The notes beneath the pieces were generated by a model. That model did no database searches and was not told the origin of the DNA. It saw nothing but the letters and a program-made list of their open reading frames with translations. The translations under genes and the position numbers were made by a program. Below, piece after piece: positions 33,677-43,790 of a stretch of DNA of 64,000 nucleotides. Each line of letters begins with the position of its first letter. The stretch's first letter is position 1. The DNA comes from CAYMZZ01 sp044463125 (GTDB lineage Bacteria; Bacteroidota; Bacteroidia; Chitinophagales; Chitinophagaceae), in the NCBI GenBank assembly GCA_044463125.1, contig JBIQMS010000015.1, forward strand, positions 17,613 to 81,612. Reading direction: 5' to 3'.

Positions 33677-36600
33677 ATGCATCTGACTGCTCGTGAGAAG
33701 ATTATTCCTGACGTACAGGAAAAGCAACTCTCTTTTTTTACTGCAGCATTACAACGCAAGCCTAAGGAAGCTGCTGTAAGAAAAACAATCCAGCCGTCTT
33801 TAAGACGGGCAATTAGAACCGCGAAGTATTTGGCTTTCCTGCTATTGATATTGAGTTTGCAGGTGAATGCCCGAACTTATGGCCAGATAAGCCTGCATGC
33901 AGAATCTGAATCCCTGGAAAAGGTATTGCAGCAGGTAAAGCAACAATCAGGCCTGGCTGTTGTATATCAGGACCAGCTAATGAAGCGCAGCAAACCAGTG
34001 ACCATTTCTGTCCGGAATGTAACAGTACAACAGGCACTTACGCTGATTTTTAAAGATCAGGATCTTACCTGGGAACTGGTTGGCGACAAGATTATTTCCA
34101 TCCGGGAAAAGAGTCAGCCACCGGTAAAACAGCAAGTGGGAACCTTTATAGAAAAATCGCAGCCACTTATCGAAATCCGGGGTCGTGTTGTAGATGCCAA
34201 AACCGGTGAGCCGCTGGTGGGCGCTAATATCTTTTTAAAAGAGTCGCAGGTAGGCGTATCCACAAACGAAAAAGGTGAATTCATTATCACCATGGAAACT
34301 GCGGGCGTATTGCAGATATCAATGGCAGGATATCAGACGGTTGAAGAAAGAGCAAATGAAAGCAATGCCAACCTGGTGGTGCGCTTACAAATGAAGGTAC
34401 AGGAATTGAACGCAGTAGTAGCTGTTGGGTATTTTAACCGAAAAAAATCTACTTATACCGGTTCTGCTGTAACCTATAATAATGACGACCTGCGTAAGGT
34501 TGGTAATGCAAATACTTTCCAGGCTCTGAGAAACCTGGTGCCGTCGATGTTTGTCGACAACTTTGCATTGGGGTCAAGTCCCAATGCTATACCCGATATC
34601 CGGTTGCGAGGCACTTCCACTTTTGACAACCTGTCCGCTAGCGTTGACGGAGTAAAAGGCAATTATATAAAAAATCCCAATGAGCCATTATTTATTCTGG
34701 ATGGTTTTGAAGCAAGTGTTGAGCGGATATTCGACCTTGATATCAACCGTATCGAGTCTATCACCATTTTAAAAGATGCAGCTTCCAAAGCAGTATATGG
34801 TGCAAGGGCAGCTAATGGCGTGGTAGTGGTTGAAACAAAGAAATCGGTAGGCAACCGTGTATTTGTTCACTATAACGGCTCTCTTGATATAGAAGTACCG
34901 GATCTAACCAGTTACAACCTGGCGAATGCCAATGAAAAACTGGACGCTGAGGTATTGGACGGATTCTATAAGGCGAACAATATTGATCAGTCGATCATTT
35001 TTCAGCAGATGTATAACCAGCGCAGAAAACTTGTCCTGGAAGGATTAAATACAGACTGGATTGCAAAACCGTTACGTGAGGGTATTGGCCACAAACACAC
35101 AGTGGGCATTGAACTGGGTCACCAGGGGCTGAATGTAATTGGCGATTTAAGCTACAGGGATGTACAGGGTGTAATGAAGGGTTCTTACCGAAGGAATACA
35201 GGAGGTAACATAACGGCATCATACAGGGTGAGAAATTTTCTGTTCAGAAATATCATGAGCGTAACCTCAAATAAAGCGATGGAGTCGCCTTTGGGCAGTT
35301 TTGGCGATTACGTAAAAATGAATCCTTACTGGATAGCTCAGAACCAGGATGGCAGTATCCCTTTTTATGCAGAATTAAATCCGTACGATGGTTCAAGAGT
35401 AACAAACCCACTCTTCAACTCCACTACTAACACCCGTTACGATAATAGTTATTTTAATTTTTCCAATAACTTTTATTTGGAATGGATGCTGAACAATCAG
35501 TTGAGGATTGTTGGACGCTTTGGTATGGATCATAAAACAAGTGAGGCGAACGCTTTTGAGCCGTCAAACCATACAAAGTTTGATGCAGCGGAATACACGA
35601 GTGATGAAGGCCGCTTAAGGAAAGGAACTTATCAGTTAAACAATGGGAAAAGCAGCTATGTTAGCGGTGACCTGAATGTAAATTACCGCAATGTATTTGG
35701 CCGCAGTGTGGTTGGGGCTAACGCCGGTGTATCTGTTAGTGAAAGAAAGTTCAATGAGGTGTTCCACCGGGTGGAAGGCTTTTCAAGCGACAGGATGGAA
35801 GATGTAACCTTTGGCCGGGGCTATGCATTAAACAGCAGACCGACCGGTATAGCATCTGTTAATCGCGACCTGGGCGGGTATTTTGCGGCGAACTATTCCT
35901 TTGATGAAAGATTTTTAGCTGACTTCAGCTTCAGGGCAAGTGCTTCTTCCCAGTTTGGCGCTAACAATCGTTGGGGGCTTTTTTATAGTCTGGGCCTGGG
36001 ATATAACCTTCATAATGAGGCAGCCATTAAGCGGATGCTTCCATTTGTGGATGAGTTGCGTGTCAGAGGGTCTTTTGGGACATCCGGCAATCCCAACTTC
36101 ATGACCAATGTATCTATTGCTACTTACCAGTATTATCCTGATGCCCTTTACCAGGGATTCCCCGGAACTTACCTGGTAAGTTTAAGCAATCCCGATTTAC
36201 GCTGGGAAAATAAGCTGGATTACAATGCCGGCCTCGACATACGTATCCGTCGTTTTAGCGGGCGTATCGACTATTATAACAGTTATACCGAAAACCTTGT
36301 AACTCCTATTTCAGTAGTACCGTCAACAGGCTTTAGCACGGTTTATGAAAACCTCGGAAAAGTACAGAATACGGGTATCGAAGCTTACTTGTCTTATAAT
36401 GTCTATCAAAAAGGTCGCGATTTTGTAAATGTTTACGGTAGTATCGAGACCAACCTGAACAAGATACTGGCTTTGTCGGATGCGATGAAAGCTTATAACG
36501 ACCGCATGACAGACTCTGCTTCTTTTAAGGGCAATAGTGTGCCGGTAAAACGCTATTATGAAGGGGGATCCTTGCATACCATTTGGGCGGTTCCATCACT

Positions 36601-37195
36601 GGGAATAGATCCTGCTACGGGATTGGAAGTTTATCAAAACGCTGACGGCAGCACCACCAATTTGTGGGATGCCAACAACATGGTGAATGCCGGTTACGGA
36701 AGCCCGAGATACCAGGGAACCTTTGGTGTGAACCTGGAAATTAAAGGCTGGGGATTGAATGTTACCGCCCGTTACCTGGGCGGTGGCCAGTTATACAATC
36801 AGACCCTCGTAGATCGCGTGGAGAATGTGAATATGTTGTACAATGTTGACAGGCGTGTGTTGACAGGCAGATGGACCGAGCCCGGACAGAACGTATTGTT
36901 TAAGAAGCTGGGCCAGTTTTCCCATGATCCGGATGGCGATGGTGTGTTTACATCCCTGCAGGAAGTAACCAGGGCCACAACCCGTTTTGTACAGGATCGG
37001 AACGAATTGGATATAGCGGCCGTGAATTTGTACTACCTGTTCCAGGATAGAATCGTTAAAAAATTAGGTATGCAACGACTCAAAGTAGCTTTCAATATGA
37101 ATGAAATAGGCAAATTCAGCTCTATTCAAATTGAAAGGGGAACCACTTATCCATTCTCCAGAACCATGTCGCTATCCATTTCTGCTACCTTTTAA
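33677..37195 (+). CDS. SusC/RagA TonB-dependent transducer with STN domain (PUL 2)
   Basis: 1172 residues. A long basic N-terminal extension precedes the export signal (YLAFLLLILSLQVNA, about residues 52-66). An STN domain follows (LEKVLQQVKQQSGLAVVYQ, about 78-140), the part that talks to FecR. Next are a carboxypeptidase-like domain (GRVVDAKTGEPLVGANIFL), a plug (VYGARAANGVVVVETKK) and the outer-membrane barrel. The STN domain and upstream sigma/FecR pair separate it from the first SusC of the window. It is followed by SusD 11 nt later. Confidence 0.95.
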   Translation: MHLTAREKIIPDVQEKQLSFFTAALQRKPKEAAVRKTIQPSLRRAIRTAKYLAFLLLILSLQVNARTYGQISLHAESESLEKVLQQVKQQSGLAVVYQDQLMKRSKPVTISVRNVTVQQALTLIFKDQDLTWELVGDKIISIREKSQPPVKQQVGTFIEKSQPLIEIRGRVVDAKTGEPLVGANIFLKESQVGVSTNEKGEFIITMETAGVLQISMAGYQTVEERANESNANLVVRLQMKVQELNAVVAVGYFNRKKSTYTGSAVTYNNDDLRKVGNANTFQALRNLVPSMFVDNFALGSSPNAIPDIRLRGTSTFDNLSASVDGVKGNYIKNPNEPLFILDGFEASVERIFDLDINRIESITILKDAASKAVYGARAANGVVVVETKKSVGNRVFVHYNGSLDIEVPDLTSYNLANANEKLDAEVLDGFYKANNIDQSIIFQQMYNQRRKLVLEGLNTDWIAKPLREGIGHKHTVGIELGHQGLNVIGDLSYRDVQGVMKGSYRRNTGGNITASYRVRNFLFRNIMSVTSNKAMESPLGSFGDYVKMNPYWIAQNQDGSIPFYAELNPYDGSRVTNPLFNSTTNTRYDNSYFNFSNNFYLEWMLNNQLRIVGRFGMDHKTSEANAFEPSNHTKFDAAEYTSDEGRLRKGTYQLNNGKSSYVSGDLNVNYRNVFGRSVVGANAGVSVSERKFNEVFHRVEGFSSDRMEDVTFGRGYALNSRPTGIASVNRDLGGYFAANYSFDERFLADFSFRASASSQFGANNRWGLFYSLGLGYNLHNEAAIKRMLPFVDELRVRGSFGTSGNPNFMTNVSIATYQYYPDALYQGFPGTYLVSLSNPDLRWENKLDYNAGLDIRIRRFSGRIDYYNSYTENLVTPISVVPSTGFSTVYENLGKVQNTGIEAYLSYNVYQKGRDFVNVYGSIETNLNKILALSDAMKAYNDRMTDSASFKGNSVPVKRYYEGGSLHTIWAVPSLGIDPATGLEVYQNADGSTTNLWDANNMVNAGYGSPRYQGTFGVNLEIKGWGLNVTARYLGGGQLYNQTLVDRVENVNMLYNVDRRVLTGRWTEPGQNVLFKKLGQFSHDPDGDGVFTSLQEVTRATTRFVQDRNELDIAAVNLYYLFQDRIVKKLGMQRLKVAFNMNEIGKFSSIQIERGTTYPFSRTMSLSISATF

Positions 37196-37206
37196 ATTAA
37201 CCCAAC

Positions 37207-38670
37207 ATGAAAAGAATATTAATATATATACTCATAGCAGGATGCCTTGCGGGTTTTACTTCCTGCAAAAAATTCCTCGACGTTACGGCCAGTAACCAGA
37301 TCAAATCCGAGGACCTGTTAAGTACGGAAGTAGGCTTTAAAGACGCATTAATGGGTGTTTATATTGGCATGGGCCAGAATAAGCATTATGGCAGTATGCA
37401 GACTTATGTCGTTACCGATATTTTAGCACAACAATATAGGCCACTTATCAACCTGTCTGTTTATTACCAGCTGCAATCTTACAACTACGAACATATGGCG
37501 GGCCGTAAGTACACCGACATGTTCTGGGAGTTGTATAAAACCATTGCCGGAATAAATAATGCTTTGAACCAGATGGATAACCAGCAAAGTATTTTTAATC
37601 CCATCAATTATAAAATAATAAAAGGCGAATTACTGGCTTTGCGGGCCTATCTGCATTTTGACCTGTTGCGTTTATATGGCCATGAGAATTACCAGGGTCG
37701 GCCGGAGCTTGCAACTTTCCCCGCCATACCTTATGTAACGGCATATAGTAAAGAGGTAACTCCCCAAAGGTCCTATACCGAAACGTTCGCACTCATTTTG
37801 AAGGACATTCAGGATGCTGCTGAGCTGCTCAAAGAAGATCCTGTTTATCCCGACGCATCGCGTCCGGCAGACTACTACGCAAACGTGAACAGGGATGGCT
37901 TTTACAATAACCGGAACAGTAGGATGAACTATTATGCTGTAAAGGCATTGGAAGCGCGGGTGTACACCTGGATGGGGGGTGCGGATAATCTGCAAAAAGC
38001 AGCCAGTGCAGCAAGGGAGGTAATCGATAACGGACCTGCGATGTTGATCAACAGCAGCAATTCAGGCAGTAATGACCGGGCCTTCGCGGCAGAGCATATT
38101 TTCCACCTGGAAGTTTATGAACTGCCTTTATGGTCAGGCGCTTTGAAAAGTGGATCTGCTGCTGATTATAATGCCTTGTTTGTTGACGAGACTACTTTTA
38201 ATACAGTATATGAATTGAACGATCCCCAGGTGGGAGCGGTGGATAAACGCCAGATTGTACAGTTTGTACAGGATGGTAACGGCAGAACGCCGGTGAAGTT
38301 GGCTGCGGCTCCCGGTCAGGCGCCCAATAAGTTTTTTCCGATGATGCGGGTGTCGGAAATGTATTATATAGAAGCGGAATATGAATTGATAAATAACCGG
38401 TTAAAAGCAATACAGTTATTAAATGAAGTGCGCAGGAGCAGAGGAATTTTGAAAGACATACCAGACACTGCAACCGAAGAAGAGGTAAGGCAGGAGCTGA
38501 CGAAAGAATACCAGAAAGATTTTTCTGCAGAAGGGCAACTGTTCTTTTATTACAAAAGAAATGGCTTTGATACATTCCGCGGCCTGCCCAGCACCATAAT
38601 GGGCGATGATAAATTGTACATGTTGCTTTATCCGCAGAATGAACTGGAATTAGGCAACAGGGTACAGTAA
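37207..38670 (+). CDS. SusD/RagB-family lipoprotein (PUL 2)
   Basis: 487 residues with a lipoprotein signal (LIAGCLAGFTSC, lipobox). The SusD features are IKGELLALRAYLHFDLLRLYG in the N-terminal helical region, MRVSEMYYIEAEYELIN and LLNEVRRSRGI, but the C-terminal part is shorter than the usual family. It should sit on the surface and pass substrate to the SusC barrel. Gap to SusC 11 nt. Confidence 0.92.
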   Translation: MKRILIYILIAGCLAGFTSCKKFLDVTASNQIKSEDLLSTEVGFKDALMGVYIGMGQNKHYGSMQTYVVTDILAQQYRPLINLSVYYQLQSYNYEHMAGRKYTDMFWELYKTIAGINNALNQMDNQQSIFNPINYKIIKGELLALRAYLHFDLLRLYGHENYQGRPELATFPAIPYVTAYSKEVTPQRSYTETFALILKDIQDAAELLKEDPVYPDASRPADYYANVNRDGFYNNRNSRMNYYAVKALEARVYTWMGGADNLQKAASAAREVIDNGPAMLINSSNSGSNDRAFAAEHIFHLEVYELPLWSGALKSGSAADYNALFVDETTFNTVYELNDPQVGAVDKRQIVQFVQDGNGRTPVKLAAAPGQAPNKFFPMMRVSEMYYIEAEYELINNRLKAIQLLNEVRRSRGILKDIPDTATEEEVRQELTKEYQKDFSAEGQLFFYYKRNGFDTFRGLPSTIMGDDKLYMLLYPQNELELGNRVQ

Positions 38671-38697
38671 ATCAAAAACAATTTTAAAAGGTTTTAT

Positions 38698-39417
38698 ATG
38701 AAACTCATTTTAAATTATATTTTTTATAGCGCACTCTTCCTGGTGTCTTGCAAAAAGAGTGATCCACTTTCCTTCAGCGCCGCACCTGCTGTCAATTTTA
38801 TCAGCCAGGCCAGTGTGTATACCTTCCTGGGTAATAGTACTGGCGAACAAATACACGAAATTCCTGTAAGGATAATCGGGCATGCCGGCAGTGAGGACAG
38901 AGCCTTTACGGCGGAGGTCGTCAATGGCCAAACCGATGCGCCTGCCAATCTTTATGAAATACTGGGTGGCGAGGTAAAAGCAGGCGCTTTTGAAGGGGTG
39001 CTAAAAGTGAAACTGAAGAATGCACCGGCATTAAGTTCGAGCGAGGTAAAGCTGACACTGAAAATTAAAAGTACGGGTGAGTTGGGATCAGGTAATGTAG
39101 AAAGCCAGTTACACACGATCACCTGGACTGATAAAGTGGTGATACCTGCTTGGACCTACTACAGGATATTTTTTACGCAAAGTCCGAGCTCACGAGCATA
39201 TAAACTAATCGTAGAGCTCACGGGGCTAACCACTTTCCCGGCATCGGTATATAGCGGGCTTCAGCAACATGGTGCGGAGGCTTTGGGTGTGAAATTTGGA
39301 AATTATATAAAACAGTGGAACATAGATCACCCCAACGACATCATCGTGCACGATGATGGTGCGATGGCAGGGCAGCCTATTGTGCCTAAGTACTGGGACA
39401 AAAATCTGTATCCATAA
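38698..39417 (+). CDS. DUF4843 surface lipoprotein
   Basis: 239 residues. The signal ends LFLVSCKK (lipobox) and the rest is a beta-rich domain of DUF4843 type (FISQASVYTFLGN, IPVRIIGHAG). DUF4843 proteins occupy the third position in many SusCD loci that also carry PKD-like lipoproteins and large metalloproteases. Function unknown; a substrate-binding role at the surface is likely. Confidence 0.8.
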   Translation: MKLILNYIFYSALFLVSCKKSDPLSFSAAPAVNFISQASVYTFLGNSTGEQIHEIPVRIIGHAGSEDRAFTAEVVNGQTDAPANLYEILGGEVKAGAFEGVLKVKLKNAPALSSSEVKLTLKIKSTGELGSGNVESQLHTITWTDKVVIPAWTYYRIFFTQSPSSRAYKLIVELTGLTTFPASVYSGLQQHGAEALGVKFGNYIKQWNIDHPNDIIVHDDGAMAGQPIVPKYWDKNLYP

Positions 39418-39497
39418 AATTCGCACAAGCGGAATAGACTTTTAGAATTTCAATGTCACACAAGTAGAAAGTATTAAACTTAACAAAAGATCGATAC

Positions 39498-41051
39498 ATG
39501 AAACGTATTACAATAATTTCTCTCGGTGTAATGCTTGTTGTCTGCGCTCTCTTTTCGGCATGCCGGAAAGATGACAGCTCATTTGCGACGGATAAATTGC
39601 CTGACCTGAGCTTTGATTATGAACCAGGTGAGGCATTAACTGTCTACCAGTTTAACACCTTACAACTGGATCCCAAAATTGATTACGATGGGGCCGATAA
39701 ATCAAAGTACACTTTTACATGGATGATCAACCCGGACCCCAGGGATACTTCGTTCATTACCATTGGGGAATCAGAACTGTTGGAATACGAGGTGAGTTTT
39801 CCACCCAATACTGGTACTTACTATCATACCCTTAAATTGTATGTAACAAACATTGAGAACAAATTACAGGCTATTCATTACTGGAGGCTTACTGTATTGA
39901 ATAATATTGGGGAGGGATTGGTTATTGCTACAACCAGCGATAATGCCACTACCGATTTTTCACATATCATGAGCCCGGAAGTAACCACAAATTATAGCGA
40001 GGTTTCTATTAAGAAGAATATATTATCCGGAGTAAATGGTTCGGGTATTGATGGGCTGGTGCACGATCTTTATTTTGCCAATGTACGCGGTGGCAACAGG
40101 GTGTATGCACTGACCAGCAATAATATGTATGCGTACAATACCCTGAACTATTCCTTTGTGGGTGATAAGGATGCTTTGTTTGTTACGCCTCCTGCAAGTT
40201 TAAGTCCCAGTTCTTTTTACTACTGTTACCAGAACGATGTGTATGTGGGAAATAATATGATTTATTATGGCTGGTTTGCTACAGCAGCAAGAATTGGGGT
40301 ACAAGCCCTTTATGCAAATCCAATTCCCGGGATTATTGCTTTAAATGCTAACTCGGGTAATACTGGTACCTACGAACCTGCGTTCAGGATACACTACTAC
40401 GATGAAGTAAACGAAAAGTTTGCTTATATACATGGTCCTTTTGCTTTTAACGATAAGACACAGAACTTTTCTCCCAACGAAGAATATAATGGCGTTAATG
40501 CAGGTAACTATCCCGGGAAAGTGAATGTGGCAGCAGGTATATCGGTAGACAGAGGATTTTTACATCTTCTAAAGGACAAAACTACAGGTGTACACGAGTT
40601 GTTGGTTTTTGATGGAGGTACTAATATTTATGGTCAGCCTTATATAGCTCCAAAAGCTATTAAAAAAATCGACCTGGCCGGTGCTCCTGACATTGCCAAC
40701 GCTACCCGGTTTGTCATGCTCGACGATCAGAATGTAATGTTCTATGCTACGGCAAACAAGATTTATGCAGTAATATTTGCCGGCGCTACTGCCATTGTGG
40801 AGGAAAGATATACGGTGCCTGCGGGGGAATCTATCACTACATTGGATATTTATCGCCAGCATGGCTATCCCAACCTGGCGTCTTATATCAGTACAAATAA
40901 TAAACAATTAATCCTTTCAACCTATAATGGCACGGAGGGAAAGGTAAGCTTACTGCCATTAATTAACCTGGGTGCTGGTAATATTAATACCGCCGATATT
41001 AAAACCTTCAACGGTTTCGATAAAGTGCTTGCAATCGTGCCTCAGAAATAA
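39498..41051 (+). CDS. PKD-like family lipoprotein
   Basis: 517 residues. A lipoprotein signal ends ALFSAC. The first part (about 35-130) is a PKD-like Ig-fold (TFTWMINPDPRDTSFITIGE). The rest has repeated beta-strand patterns suggestive of a propeller (VYALTSNNMYAYN, MYAYNTLNYSFVG). It is probably another surface-exposed binding protein of the SusCD complex. The fold call for the second half is a guess. Confidence 0.7.
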   Translation: MKRITIISLGVMLVVCALFSACRKDDSSFATDKLPDLSFDYEPGEALTVYQFNTLQLDPKIDYDGADKSKYTFTWMINPDPRDTSFITIGESELLEYEVSFPPNTGTYYHTLKLYVTNIENKLQAIHYWRLTVLNNIGEGLVIATTSDNATTDFSHIMSPEVTTNYSEVSIKKNILSGVNGSGIDGLVHDLYFANVRGGNRVYALTSNNMYAYNTLNYSFVGDKDALFVTPPASLSPSSFYYCYQNDVYVGNNMIYYGWFATAARIGVQALYANPIPGIIALNANSGNTGTYEPAFRIHYYDEVNEKFAYIHGPFAFNDKTQNFSPNEEYNGVNAGNYPGKVNVAAGISVDRGFLHLLKDKTTGVHELLVFDGGTNIYGQPYIAPKAIKKIDLAGAPDIANATRFVMLDDQNVMFYATANKIYAVIFAGATAIVEERYTVPAGESITTLDIYRQHGYPNLASYISTNNKQLILSTYNGTEGKVSLLPLINLGAGNINTADIKTFNGFDKVLAIVPQK

Positions 41052-41133
41052 AGGGTTGCTCGTTTTTTCGCTTCTCCAGAATGCCATTTCGTTGGCTTTG
41101 GATTAGTATTAAATTTTATTACAGTTTTAGAAT

Positions 41134-43785
41134 ATGAAAAGATCCGGAATTTTTTTTCTTCTTTTATTGGTGGGCTTACTGGTAACCGGCGTTACGGCTG
41201 GTTACGGGCAGAGTAAAAAGAAGCGTGAAATGCAGCGCATCGAGCGGGAAAAGAAAGAAACAGAGGCCAGGGAAAAGGCCCGTAAAGATAGCCTGGCAAA
41301 GCTCACGCCTTATGATAAGCTACTCGGCAATTATGATAAAGTATCCAGGGGATTTATCAATATTTATAGTGTAAAACGGAAAGTATACCTGGAACTGCCG
41401 GTTAGCCAAATGGATGTTGATATGTTACTGGCCTCTACCATTTCAGAAATCAGCGACAACTATGAAGGTATCGTAGGCTCCAAACAGGAGCCCTTGCTCA
41501 TACAATTCAGCCTGGTTGATTCAACCGTTTTGCTGAAGAAAATGAATAATTCATACCTCACAGATGCGCCGGATAATAATATTGCCCGGGCATTGAAGTT
41601 GAATAATATGGGGGCTATAGTGAAAACATTCAAAGCAGAGGCATTCAGTAATGATGGTAAATCGGTGGTGATAGATGTGACGGACTTTTTTAATAGCGAT
41701 ATGAAGGAATTGTCACCCTTTGGAATATTCAGTGTGTATGCATCCATGGGGTATAAATCAACGCCCAGCTTTAAAAAAGACCGGTCTTTTATTGCGTCCT
41801 TTAAATCCTTTGATGATAATCTGATTATTAAATCGCAATTATCCTACGAGAATAACTATAGTACCGGTACCCGGACTTTTGCAAAAGAAATCCCAGTAAC
41901 GGCAACTGTGACCCGTACCATCATCCGTCTGTCGGATCGGCCGGCCCGACCAAGAATGGCGGACCCAAGGGTAGGTATCTTTCATTCGAAGAGAATATTG
42001 ATGAGCGAGCATCTAAACCGTACGGAAGAGGTTTATTATGCGCACAGGTTTTTATTGGAGCCAAAAGATAAAGCAGCCTACCGTGCAGGTGAGTTGACTG
42101 AACCCGTTAAGCCTATCGTTTTTTATATCGATAATGCATTTCCTGAGAGCTGGAAGCCTTACATTAAGCAGGCAGTGGAAGACTGGCAGGAAACTTTTGA
42201 GAAAGCCGGATTTAAAAATGCTGTTATTGCAAAACCCTTTCCGGTAAATGACTCCACTTTTGATCCCGATAATATCAAGTTTAACTGTATCCGGTATGCG
42301 CCGGTTCCTGTTGCCAATGCCATGGGCCCCAGCTGGGTAGACCCGCGTTCCGGTGAGATTATAAATGCATCGGTTTACGTTTTCCATGATATAGTAAAAC
42401 TATTAAACGACTGGATGTTTATTCAGACTTCACCGGCAGATGCAAGTGTCAGAAATACGATATTACCAGAACAAAAGAAAATGGAGGGACTGCAATACGT
42501 GATAAGGCACGAGTTGGGACATTGCTTGGGACTTCGTCATAATATGGGTGCATCCAGCGCTATTCCAGTCGACTCGTTAAGATCACCCTCCTTTACACAA
42601 AAATATGGCACCACTTATTCCATTATGGACTATGCCCGCTTTAACTACGTAGCGCAGCCCGGCGACCTGGAAAAAGGGGTTGTGATATCGCCCCCTAAAT
42701 TCGGGGTATATGATTACTATGCTATCCAATGGAATTACAGGTATTTTGATCCTGCACAGGTGACCGCCATCGACGAAAAAAACATTCTCGGGGCAATGGT
42801 CAGCGAAAAATCGGGTGATATACGGTATCGTTTTGGTAATGAGTTTTTGACTTCTTTTGATCCCCGGACACAAACAGAAGACCTGGGGGATGATGCCATT
42901 AAAGCATCCTCTTATGGGATCAAAAACCTGAAATATGTATTGGATAATCTAAATGATTGGGTGAAAGCTAATGATAAGGACTACAGCTACCGGGAAAATA
43001 TCCTGGCGCAGGCCCGTGGCCAGTATGTCCGCTACCTGAACCATGTATTAACCAATATAGGTGGCATACATGTAAATGAAAAGTACGAGGGTGATAGTGT
43101 AGAGCATTATAAAGTGGTAACGCGAAAGAAGCAACAGGAATCGTTACGGTTCATCCTGGCACAAATGGAAGATTTTAGCTGGTTGGAGCCGGAAACCTTA
43201 CTGAAAAACATGACAATTACCGGGACGCCGTTGGTTTCGTTGCGAAATAAAATGGTCAGTACATTATTACAACTGCCGGCGAGGGTACAGTTAGGCGCGG
43301 TTCGGTCCGATGAGAAAGATCCCTATACACCGGAAGATGTACTGGATGACCTGTATAAGGCATTCTGGAATCCTACGATGCAAAGGAAAAAACTTACATC
43401 GGCACAGATGCAAATGCAAAAAGCATTTGTAGCAACGGTAGCCAGAGAAACAAAATTGGGCCCTGCAGGAGCAGCCGGAACTGGCGGGGATGCCATTTCG
43501 CTTCACGGGGCATTACCCGTTGTTCAGTTCAGGAATGACGTACATGATAGGATATCATGTTCCGTTGATGAGCGTTTAGGAGTTAGCGGAAACAACATTC
43601 CCGTTGGTGGTTTTGGCTATATGAATGTTCAGTTCAATTTAATGCCGGCATTGGAACCAGTGTATTTCGGACTACTAAAGAAAGTACAATCATTGTTGAA
43701 AACGGTAGCAACATCCACCAGTGATAAAGAAACTGCTCAGCATTATCAATTGTTATTGCATCAGATAAATAAAATATTAAAATAG
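41134..43785 (+). CDS. Large zinc metalloprotease (DUF5117/DUF4953 type), copy 1
   Basis: 883 residues, exported (signal FLLLLVGLLVTGVTAGYG). An N-terminal DUF5118/5117-like region (about 60-260) comes first. The zinc site is HELGHCLGLRH at residues 459-469, the metzincin HExxHxxGxxH pattern, with a Met-turn in TYSIMDYARFNYV. The C-terminal region of DUF4953 type follows. It likely cuts proteins or glycoproteins outside the cell. Its paralogue follows 5 nt after, so they are one transcript. Confidence 0.88.
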   Translation: MKRSGIFFLLLLVGLLVTGVTAGYGQSKKKREMQRIEREKKETEAREKARKDSLAKLTPYDKLLGNYDKVSRGFINIYSVKRKVYLELPVSQMDVDMLLASTISEISDNYEGIVGSKQEPLLIQFSLVDSTVLLKKMNNSYLTDAPDNNIARALKLNNMGAIVKTFKAEAFSNDGKSVVIDVTDFFNSDMKELSPFGIFSVYASMGYKSTPSFKKDRSFIASFKSFDDNLIIKSQLSYENNYSTGTRTFAKEIPVTATVTRTIIRLSDRPARPRMADPRVGIFHSKRILMSEHLNRTEEVYYAHRFLLEPKDKAAYRAGELTEPVKPIVFYIDNAFPESWKPYIKQAVEDWQETFEKAGFKNAVIAKPFPVNDSTFDPDNIKFNCIRYAPVPVANAMGPSWVDPRSGEIINASVYVFHDIVKLLNDWMFIQTSPADASVRNTILPEQKKMEGLQYVIRHELGHCLGLRHNMGASSAIPVDSLRSPSFTQKYGTTYSIMDYARFNYVAQPGDLEKGVVISPPKFGVYDYYAIQWNYRYFDPAQVTAIDEKNILGAMVSEKSGDIRYRFGNEFLTSFDPRTQTEDLGDDAIKASSYGIKNLKYVLDNLNDWVKANDKDYSYRENILAQARGQYVRYLNHVLTNIGGIHVNEKYEGDSVEHYKVVTRKKQQESLRFILAQMEDFSWLEPETLLKNMTITGTPLVSLRNKMVSTLLQLPARVQLGAVRSDEKDPYTPEDVLDDLYKAFWNPTMQRKKLTSAQMQMQKAFVATVARETKLGPAGAAGTGGDAISLHGALPVVQFRNDVHDRISCSVDERLGVSGNNIPVGGFGYMNVQFNLMPALEPVYFGLLKKVQSLLKTVATSTSDKETAQHYQLLLHQINKILK

Positions 43786-43790
43786 GGGAG